Shown piece by piece: positions 5,616 to 11,548 of a stretch of 12,127 nt of DNA. The stretch comes from Akkermansiaceae bacterium UBA5688. Lineage in GTDB: Bacteria > Verrucomicrobiota > Verrucomicrobiia > Verrucomicrobiales > Akkermansiaceae. The DNA lies in the NCBI GenBank assembly GCA_002420315.1, contig DIHU01000131.1, forward strand, positions 1 to 12,127, read 5' to 3'. The notes under the pieces are model-generated. The model had not been told where the DNA came from. It saw only the letters and a program-made list of their open reading frames with translations, and ran no database searches. How positions within the stretch are numbered: position 1 is the first letter of the stretch; each line of letters begins with the position of its first letter. The translations under genes were made by a program, and so were the position numbers.

Positions 5616-7181
5616 ATGAACCTCACCGGACACTCCTTCATCGGCTCCTCCCGCGCTTCCGACAGTAACACAACCTTCCAAGTCACCAATCCTGCTACTG
5701 GCCAACTCCTCGATCCAGCCTTCCATTCGGCATCACCCGACGACCTCAACAAAGCCATCTTCCTTGCCGCCGAAGCTTTCCAAACCTACTCCAAAATCGA
5801 TTCAAAAACCCGCGCCAACTTCCTCCGCACTATTGCGATAAAAATTGACGCCGCCGGTCCCGAGATCACTCCTCGCATGATGGCCGAGTCCGGACTCCCC
5901 GAACCCCGTTGCGAAGGAGAGCGCGGACGCACCGTGGGGCAGCTCAATATGTTTGCCGATCTCATTGAAGAAGGATCATGGGTCGATGCTCGCATCGAAT
6001 TAGCAAATCCTGACCGCTCCCCCATCCCTAAACCCGACCTTCGATCCATGCGCCGTCCTCTCGGACCTGTCGCCGTATTCTGCGCATCCAACTTTCCTCT
6101 CGCTTTTTCTGTTGCCGGTGGTGATACCGCCAGCGCCCTTGCGGCCGGATGCCCGGTCATCGTCCGAGCCCATGCTGCTCACGCCGGCACAGCCGAAATC
6201 GTCGCTCGCTCCATCCAAGCCGCGGTTGCCGAATGTAAAATGCCCGAAGGCACTTTCTCTATGATATTTGATTCCGGCATCGAACTTGGTTCGGCTCTAG
6301 CCACCAATTCTGACATCAAAGCCATCGGGTTCACCGGCTCCCGTGCAGGAGGCCGTGCCCTCATGGATGCCGCCGCCGCTCGCCCTGAGCCTATCCCCGT
6401 CTTTGCGGAGATGTCATCCGTCAATCCCATCTTTATTCTTCCCGGAGCAATGGCCGAGCGTGGCGAAGCAATCGCTCAAGGACTCGTTGGCTCCGTGACC
6501 CTAGGAGCTGGACAATTCTGCACCTGCCCGGGCCTCGTCTTCGGAAACGTCTCTGAAACATTCGAAAGCACTCTTAAAAGCGGCTTCTCCGAGATTACCC
6601 CTGCCACTATGCTACACAGTGGCATTCACCAAAACTTCGTCAAAGGGCTCACCAATCTCCAAAGCCAAGATGGCGTAGGCACAATCGAGCAAGTCGAATC
6701 AAAGGAAGCTAATAAAGCGGGTGCCGCGATCCTAAAAGCAAGCGCCTCCCAGTTCATCAATAACCCAAAACTCAACGAGGAAATTTTTGGGCCCTCTTCT
6801 CTTGTGATCGACTGTAGTTCAAGGGATGAAATGCTCGCCACCGCCTTAAAACTTGAAGGTCAACTCACCGCCACCATCCATGGGACCGATGAGGAAATCT
6901 CCGAAGCTGGGGACCTCGTCCAGATCCTAGAACAAAAAGCCGGGCGCGTAATCATCAACAGTTTCCCAACTGGCGTCGAAGTAAACTCCTCAATGGTTCA
7001 TGGCGGACCCTACCCTGCTACTTCAGACGGCGCGAGCACCTCAGTCGGAACCGGAGCAATCGTCCGTTATACCCGCCCTGTCAGCTATCAAGGCTTTCCT
7101 GATGCCGGACTCCCCGCCGAGCTCCAGAACTCTAACCCTCTTGGTATCGCACGCCTCGTGAACGGGAAGCTCGAGTGTTAG
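5616..7181 (+). CDS. Aldehyde dehydrogenase, probable 2-oxoglutarate-semialdehyde (2,5-dioxovalerate) dehydrogenase
   Basis: A 521-residue ALDH-superfamily enzyme, long like the KGSADH group, that would oxidise 2-oxoglutarate semialdehyde to 2-oxoglutarate using NAD(P)+, the last step of hydroxyproline breakdown. Landmarks are the oxyanion Asn159 in CASNFPLAFSVAGGDTASAL, the nucleotide-binding turn GFTGS (238-242), the general base Glu265 in FAEMSSVNP and the catalytic Cys302 in GAGQFCTCPGL. The AxNFPxAFSxxGGDTxSALAAGCPV block and the AHxAHxGT stretch are typical of KGSADH. Two details differ from the usual form: Arg184 (VIVRAH) stands where a cofactor-contacting Lys is normal, and a second Cys (304) follows the nucleophile. 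The gene starts at an ATG with no clear ribosome binding site, 87 bp after the epimerase gene. A hairpin and then the oxidase gene follow its stop. The same enzyme type also serves sugar-acid pathways; the neighbours fix the role here. Confidence 0.88.
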   Translation: MNLTGHSFIGSSRASDSNTTFQVTNPATGQLLDPAFHSASPDDLNKAIFLAAEAFQTYSKIDSKTRANFLRTIAIKIDAAGPEITPRMMAESGLPEPRCEGERGRTVGQLNMFADLIEEGSWVDARIELANPDRSPIPKPDLRSMRRPLGPVAVFCASNFPLAFSVAGGDTASALAAGCPVIVRAHAAHAGTAEIVARSIQAAVAECKMPEGTFSMIFDSGIELGSALATNSDIKAIGFTGSRAGGRALMDAAAARPEPIPVFAEMSSVNPIFILPGAMAERGEAIAQGLVGSVTLGAGQFCTCPGLVFGNVSETFESTLKSGFSEITPATMLHSGIHQNFVKGLTNLQSQDGVGTIEQVESKEANKAGAAILKASASQFINNPKLNEEIFGPSSLVIDCSSRDEMLATALKLEGQLTATIHGTDEEISEAGDLVQILEQKAGRVIINSFPTGVEVNSSMVHGGPYPATSDGASTSVGTGAIVRYTRPVSYQGFPDAGLPAELQNSNPLGIARLVNGKLEC

Positions 7182-7189
7182 AATTAAGA

Positions 7190-7211
7190 GGCTTGGGCTT
7201 TAGCTCAAGCC
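7190..7211 (+). repeat. Intercistronic hairpin between the semialdehyde dehydrogenase and oxidase genes
   Basis: GGCTTGGGCT (7190-7199) pairs with AGCTCAAGCC (7202-7211) over ten base pairs with one G.U wobble; in practice nine pairs with a four-base loop. It begins 8 bases after the dehydrogenase stop and ends 8 bases before the ATG at 7220, so it fills the ribosome-entry region of the oxidase gene. No T-run follows, so it is not a classical terminator. It may limit or couple translation of the downstream gene, or mark a processing site. Confidence 0.6.
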
Positions 7212-7219
7212 ACCGAGCC

Positions 7220-8464
7220 ATGTCCAAGGAAGTTCTAATCGTTGGTGGCGGAGTCGTCGGCCTTTCCATCGCCTACTATCTCGCTTCGACCAATCACTCC
7301 GTCCGCATCATCGAGCGCGACGATTCCTTGGCCAGAAGCTGTTCCGAAGGAAACGCCGGCATGGTGGTCCCCTCACACTTCATTCCACTTGCTGCTCCTG
7401 GCGTAATCTCTCAGGGATTAAAGTGGATGTTCAATCCGACAAGCCCATTTTATCTTCGCCCCCGGCTCTCCCCTTCACTGGCTCGCTGGATCTGGCTTTT
7501 CACCAAACACTCTACCAAGAGACATGTTTCCAATACTCAGGAACTCCTTCGCGATCTTTCGCTTGAAAGCCGACGCCTACACGTCGAACTTTCCAAAAAT
7601 GAAAACTTCCCGCTCATCCAAAAAGGACTCCTTATGCTCTGCCAATCCAATGCTGGATTAGAGGAAGAAGCCAAGGTTGCCGAAGAGGCACATACCCTAG
7701 GACTAGAAGCAGAGGTCTGTGATCAAAATCGCCTTAAAGAACTCGAACCTAATGCCCAAATTAATGCGAAAGGCGGTATCTGGTGGCCACAGGATTGTCA
7801 CCTTTCACCCGAAGATTTCATTCAGGCCCTTCGTGATTCGATCCTCCAAAACGGAGGTGAATTCACCCTTGGCGAGGTCGAAAAATTGGAAGTAGACCAT
7901 CGCAAAGTTAAGAATGTCATCACCAAGTCCGGCGAAATCTACTCAGCCGAAACTATCGTTCTTGCTGGAGGCATCGACACTACCGAGCTCGTAAAACAAG
8001 TCGGCCTTACTCTTCCCATGCAAGGCGGCAAAGGATACTCAGTGACCCTCCCGGAACCCATCGCAAATCCACTTCTCTGCTCACTTCTTAAAGAAGGTCG
8101 AGTTGCCGTCACTCCCATGGGCGGGACGCTCAGAGTGTCTGGAACGATGGAAATTTGCGGTACTGACACCTCTGTCAGCAAACGACGCCTTCGGGGTGTC
8201 CTCGAAGCCTTCTGCAAATTTTACCCACAATATTCCCCGTCCAACTTCGAAAATCTCGAGCCTTGGGTTGGCCTCCGTCCCTGCTCGCCAGATGGCCTCC
8301 CCTACCTTGGGTTTTCACCTCAACATGATAATCTGATTATCGCGACTGGACACTCCATGATGGGCCTCTCGCTCGCCCCCGTCACGGGAAAACTTGTAGC
8401 GGACCTCGTCTCAGGAAACAAATCCACAATCAATCTGAGTCAACTTTCTCCTGGAAGATTTTAA
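7220..8464 (+). CDS. FAD-dependent D-amino acid oxidoreductase (DadA type), probable D-hydroxyproline dehydrogenase
   Basis: A 414-residue DAO-family flavoenzyme. In this cluster it should oxidise cis-4-hydroxy-D-proline to 1-pyrroline-4-hydroxy-2-carboxylate, linking the epimerase to the deaminase. The dinucleotide-binding motif VGGGVVG (8-14) opens the protein, Glu32 closes the Rossmann turn, and CSEGNAGMVVPSHFIPLAAPG (41-61) is the DadA-like FAD region. Near the C-terminus LRPCSPDGLPYLG and ATGHSMMGLSLAPVTGKLVADL close the FAD site. It is soluble or peripherally membrane-bound and would pass electrons to oxygen or the respiratory chain; a single-subunit form is seen, not the three-subunit LhpBEF arrangement. 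The ATG at 7220 gives a start six residues before the glycine motif. A GTG at 7175 would overlap the previous gene by 7 bp and add 15 residues, but those codons span the 7190-7211 hairpin. D-proline or D-alanine are other possible substrates. Confidence 0.87.
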   Translation: MSKEVLIVGGGVVGLSIAYYLASTNHSVRIIERDDSLARSCSEGNAGMVVPSHFIPLAAPGVISQGLKWMFNPTSPFYLRPRLSPSLARWIWLFTKHSTKRHVSNTQELLRDLSLESRRLHVELSKNENFPLIQKGLLMLCQSNAGLEEEAKVAEEAHTLGLEAEVCDQNRLKELEPNAQINAKGGIWWPQDCHLSPEDFIQALRDSILQNGGEFTLGEVEKLEVDHRKVKNVITKSGEIYSAETIVLAGGIDTTELVKQVGLTLPMQGGKGYSVTLPEPIANPLLCSLLKEGRVAVTPMGGTLRVSGTMEICGTDTSVSKRRLRGVLEAFCKFYPQYSPSNFENLEPWVGLRPCSPDGLPYLGFSPQHDNLIIATGHSMMGLSLAPVTGKLVADLVSGNKSTINLSQLSPGRF

Positions 8465-8497
8465 CTCGCGTCGATCTCTACAAAACTGTCGCATCAA

Positions 8498-9316
8498 TTA
8501 TTCATTGAGACGCTCCACTAATTCCTTAATCACTGGCATCATCCGAATGAGCCTCTGTGAATGTTCCTCGCGCGAAAACAGTGAATCATCGCCTAATCTT
8601 ACCTCGAGAACCCCATGATCTCCAATTTCGATTTTGGCCTCCTCATCCCAAATTTTCGAGTTACTTAGCGTATCGATTTTTCCCTTCAGCGAAGCAGGGA
8701 CTAAGAACCGTGAGGATCGGTTAGGTTCTTCGTCTCCAGTCACCATCAGAAATCCCTTCATTGATTCACCTTCTTCGCCACATCTTTCCCAAATCCAGTC
8801 ATCAAGATCTCCTTCGAATAGCGGAGGGTAAAAAACAACCCTCACACCGACTTCGGTCTGATGGGATGTCAGGTATTCCGCAAAACCAAATCCGAAAGCT
8901 GGACCCGAACCCCGCGACGCCTGCGGAATCGCCAAAACCACTGGCTCACGAGACTCACGATCACCAGCCTTAATCCAGATGGTTGACCAAAGAAGCCCGT
9001 TTACAGAATCAATCTGATTCCGAAAAATTTCGTAACCAAGATTTTCGGACCCAAGAGTCCCAGCCGTCATCGCATTCAACCGTCGAAAAGCTTTCTGCCC
9101 AGCCTCTGTGCCAATCTCACGTTCTCCAATCAGATTATTCAATTTAAGAAGATAATCGGACATCTCGGGAACCGTGATATCACCCTCAAGTGGTTTTGCT
9201 TCTTCCTGGTCCGCATTCGCCCCCAAATAAAGAGCGACGCAAATCGAAACGATAAGCAAGGCTGGAATTACCGCGAGCGTAATTTTGATACCACTGATTT
9301 TCGAAGGTTCAGGCAT
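8498..9316 (-). CDS. Single-pass membrane or exported protein of unknown function, possibly a degenerate M28-like peptidase fold
   Basis: A 272-residue protein I do not recognise with confidence. A hydrophobic segment at residues 12-32 after a short Lys-containing N-terminus predicts a membrane anchor or uncleaved signal, with the rest outside the cytoplasm. The region around 57-80 (LNNLIGEREIGTEAGQKAFRRL) and the later VVLAIP followed by a Gly-rich stretch recall the order seen in M28 aminopeptidases (LIGPRxxGS...AxxYI...NIxAxxxG...VVLxAHxDS). The zinc-ligand HxD is not present: AIPQAS stands in its place. If related, it has lost the metal site. It begins 5 bp after the lpxB stop, so it is very likely co-transcribed with lipid A synthesis; no Shine-Dalgarno is seen. 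It converges with the oxidase gene, 33 bp apart, with no clear terminator. Confidence 0.7.
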   Translation of the reverse strand: MPEPSKISGIKITLAVIPALLIVSICVALYLGANADQEEAKPLEGDITVPEMSDYLLKLNNLIGEREIGTEAGQKAFRRLNAMTAGTLGSENLGYEIFRNQIDSVNGLLWSTIWIKAGDRESREPVVLAIPQASRGSGPAFGFGFAEYLTSHQTEVGVRVVFYPPLFEGDLDDWIWERCGEEGESMKGFLMVTGDEEPNRSSRFLVPASLKGKIDTLSNSKIWDEEAKIEIGDHGVLEVRLGDDSLFSREEHSQRLIRMMPVIKELVERLNE

Positions 9317-9321
9317 GTCGA

Positions 9322-10497
9322 TTAGTCTGTAAACAAGAGTCCAATTTCGTGAGCTGCTCGCTCATGAACACCAGGTTCGCCGAGCCTTGATGCTGCTTCT
9401 AAAAGATCCTGTGTTAACTTCGTCCTATCACCCTTATTCGCAAGTGCCTGCCCCAGCCATAAAGCCACTTCATAGGCATTCGCTTCATTTTGGATGAACT
9501 CACGCACCAACTCGCGTCCGGCGAGAATATTGATCAATCCAATAAATTTCAACTTCACCAACTGCTTTGCCATCAGAAAAGTTGGCCAGGCCACCCGGTA
9601 AACTAAACAATAAGGCATCCCATAATAAGCAGCTTCCAAAGTAGCCGTGCCACTAGCCACTACTCCGCAAGTCACTGTTTGCATCAGATGTTGGCTTTTT
9701 CCAGTTTGCACCTCCACAAGGCCATCTGGTAAGCCACTTATTTCTAAATAATCGTCCATAACCCGAGCCACTTTTTCACTAGCCGCCGCCGCAACGAATC
9801 GGATTCCCGGATTTTCCTTCAATAAGCGCGACGCTGATTCCAGCATCATAGGGAAAAGTCTGCTTACCTCCTTGATCCGGCTACCAGGAAAGAGACCTAC
9901 CAGATTTTCAGCCCGGCTAGCAGCGATCCTCCTCTCCTCTAATTCATCAACCAGTGGATGGCCCAAGCAACGGCTTCGAAGACCTGCCCTCTCAAAAAGC
10001 TCTACCTCAAAGGGAAAAAGGCAAATCATCAGATCATGGGTCGTCGCTATTTGAGGTATTCTTTTTTGGTTCCAGGCCCAAACCTGGGGAGCCACATAGT
10101 GAACAATCTTAGTTTCTGGCAGTTTTTCGTAGATCTGCTTCGCTAGGCGCAAATTAAATCCTGGATAATCAATTAGGAGTAAAACCGCAGGCCTTAGCTC
10201 CAAAATTTGAGAGAGAGTCTCCTCGAACCGTTTCTTAAACCAACCGTATCGACGAAGAACCTCCCAAACCCCTACAACAGCAGCATCCTCAACCCAATCA
10301 CGGACCAGTCCTCCCGAAACACGAGACATTTCAGGACCTCCTAAACCCCGAAAATCGAAGTCCCCATCTTGCTTCCGGAGTGCATCCATCAACTCGGATC
10401 CATGAGTATCTCCACTCACTTCACCGGCAACCACATAGACTGTTCTGCTCCTCACCGGCGGCAAGTTAGGGCAAGTAGAAAATATTCCAAACTGCAA
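9322..10497 (-). CDS. lpxB: Lipid-A-disaccharide synthase
   Basis: A family-19 glycosyltransferase of the inner membrane's cytoplasmic face. It joins UDP-2,3-diacylglucosamine and lipid X (2,3-diacylglucosamine-1-phosphate) to form the lipid A disaccharide. At 391 residues it is close to E. coli LpxB (382). Conserved blocks appear in order: VAGEVSGDTHG (23-33), GLGGPEM (51-57), LLIDYPGFNLRLA (107-119), HYVAPQVWAWNQKR (133-146), GHPLVDE (179-185), GLFPGSRIKEV (201-211) and, near 290, SGTATLEAAYYGMP with the donor-site Glu. The reading frame opens at TTG (10497) just after an in-frame stop; a GTG at 10455 would give MRSRTVYVVAGE, which matches the family's usual spacing to the AGE motif, so the true protein may be 14 residues shorter. 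Its presence shows a Gram-negative outer membrane. It is divergent from the TPR gene and directly upstream of the unknown membrane-protein gene. Confidence 0.95.
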   Translation of the reverse strand: MQFGIFSTCPNLPPVRSRTVYVVAGEVSGDTHGSELMDALRKQDGDFDFRGLGGPEMSRVSGGLVRDWVEDAAVVGVWEVLRRYGWFKKRFEETLSQILELRPAVLLLIDYPGFNLRLAKQIYEKLPETKIVHYVAPQVWAWNQKRIPQIATTHDLMICLFPFEVELFERAGLRSRCLGHPLVDELEERRIAASRAENLVGLFPGSRIKEVSRLFPMMLESASRLLKENPGIRFVAAAASEKVARVMDDYLEISGLPDGLVEVQTGKSQHLMQTVTCGVVASGTATLEAAYYGMPYCLVYRVAWPTFLMAKQLVKLKFIGLINILAGRELVREFIQNEANAYEVALWLGQALANKGDRTKLTQDLLEAASRLGEPGVHERAAHEIGLLFTD

Positions 10498-10513
10498 ATC
10501 ACGTCACAAGGGC

Positions 10514-10542
10514 TTGCTTCTCTTTCCAGTAGGCGTTAATTC
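10514..10542 (+). promoter_or_regulatory. Candidate sigma70-type promoter for the TPR protein gene
   Basis: TTGCTT (10514-10519) and TAATTC (10537-10542) are spaced by 17 bp, a normal -35/-10 layout with four matches each to consensus. This would place the transcript start about 10 bp before the ATG at 10562. It lies in the short region between lpxB and the TPR gene, which must also hold a leftward promoter that I cannot identify. Confidence 0.3.
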
Positions 10543-10561
10543 CTAATTTCCCAGAAGAATT

Positions 10562-11473
10562 ATGTCCGAAAAAAACGAACAAAATCCCGACAACGGACCA
10601 AGCCCTATCGGTGAAATTTCGCAAGAGCCGTCAGCCTTCGAAGCCTTTCTTGATGCCAACCAAAAGAAGCTCATCATTTTTGGGATTCTCGTAATTTTTT
10701 GCCTCGTGGGTTACGTCTTCGTAAAAGGGTTGGATAAGATCGACAAGGAAGAGGCAGCCGCTGCCTTCGCTGAAGCCCGCACCGGGCCCCAATATCAGGC
10801 AGTCAGTCAAGAATATGACGGAGAGAACGCCGGGGGGTCTGCAATGCTTCTGGAAGCTCAACTTCTCTGGAGCGACCAGCAACAACAAGAAGCGATCGAG
10901 GTGCTCGAAACATTTGTTTCCAAATACCCCGAACACCCTGCTGTTGGAAGTGGCTATGCTAGCCTCGGATCTTACCAACAACAACTTAAGAATCTCGACA
11001 AGGCCAGAGAAGCTTTTGAGATGGCCGCCGAGAGTGAATCAGCAGCATCTTCACTTGCGCTGCTTTCCCTGGGAGACCTCGAACTGCAAGCTGGTAAAGA
11101 TGAAGACGCCAAGAAAATCTACGAAAAGATTATCTCCGAATACGAGAGTTCACACCTCCAAGTGAAATCGATAGCTCAGAATCGCCTTAAGCTGATCAAC
11201 GTCCAATCACCTTCGGAAAAGAAATCTGAGCCGACTCAACCTAAGATCACACCGGAAGCAGCAACTTCTCCGATCACGGTGCCTGGCATAACCCCAGAAC
11301 CAACCCCAAGCCCCGTCCCCAAATCGCCAACTCCAGAAATCAGTCAGCCTGTCGAAAAGACACCTCAACCGGAAGCAGCTCCAGAACTAGAGAACTCCTC
11401 CGAAGGAGCGACTCAGCCAACCAGCGAAAAGAGTGTGAAGCCTGAAGCTCCAATCGGTTCATCTTCTGAATAA
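10562..11473 (+). CDS. Membrane-anchored TPR protein (YfgM-like) with Pro/Glu-rich tail
   Basis: A 303-residue protein with a hydrophilic N-terminus (1-35), one transmembrane helix (about 37-55, KLIIFGILVIFCLVGYVFV) and then an Ala/Glu-rich helical region. This order, with a single N-terminal anchor followed by TPR-like helices, resembles YfgM of the SecYEG/BamB neighbourhood, which handles proteins after export. TPR-type helix pairs are visible at about 95-122 (EAQLLWSDQQQQEAIEVLETF), 129-155 (YASLGSYQQQLKNLDKAREAF) and 164-192 (ALLSLGDLELQAGKDEDAKKIYEKI). Residues 216-303 form a low-complexity tail rich in Pro, Glu, Ser and Thr with repeated TPEP/SPxP units, probably disordered and periplasmic. 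It starts at an ATG with an AGAAG sequence 4-8 bases upstream. The bactofilin gene follows 75 bp later in the same direction, suggesting a shared envelope role. The specific function is unknown. Confidence 0.8.
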   Translation: MSEKNEQNPDNGPSPIGEISQEPSAFEAFLDANQKKLIIFGILVIFCLVGYVFVKGLDKIDKEEAAAAFAEARTGPQYQAVSQEYDGENAGGSAMLLEAQLLWSDQQQQEAIEVLETFVSKYPEHPAVGSGYASLGSYQQQLKNLDKAREAFEMAAESESAASSLALLSLGDLELQAGKDEDAKKIYEKIISEYESSHLQVKSIAQNRLKLINVQSPSEKKSEPTQPKITPEAATSPITVPGITPEPTPSPVPKSPTPEISQPVEKTPQPEAAPELENSSEGATQPTSEKSVKPEAPIGSSSE

Positions 11474-11548
11474 TTCTCACTTCGTCACTTCCGACTTCAC
11501 AAAAAGGCCGCTCTAGCTCACTAACTTAATAACAAAACTACCAATCCA

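Noticed and set aside
7175..7219. GTG start at 7175 for the oxidase, overlapping the dehydrogenase gene by 7 bp.
   Set aside because: The added 15 residues do not match the family N-terminus, and the stretch is dominated by a hairpin; the ATG at 7220 puts the glycine motif at the usual distance.
8465..8508. Bidirectional terminator between the convergent oxidase and unknown-protein genes.
   Set aside because: Only a 5-bp AT-rich inverted repeat (8494-8508) was found, overlapping a stop codon.
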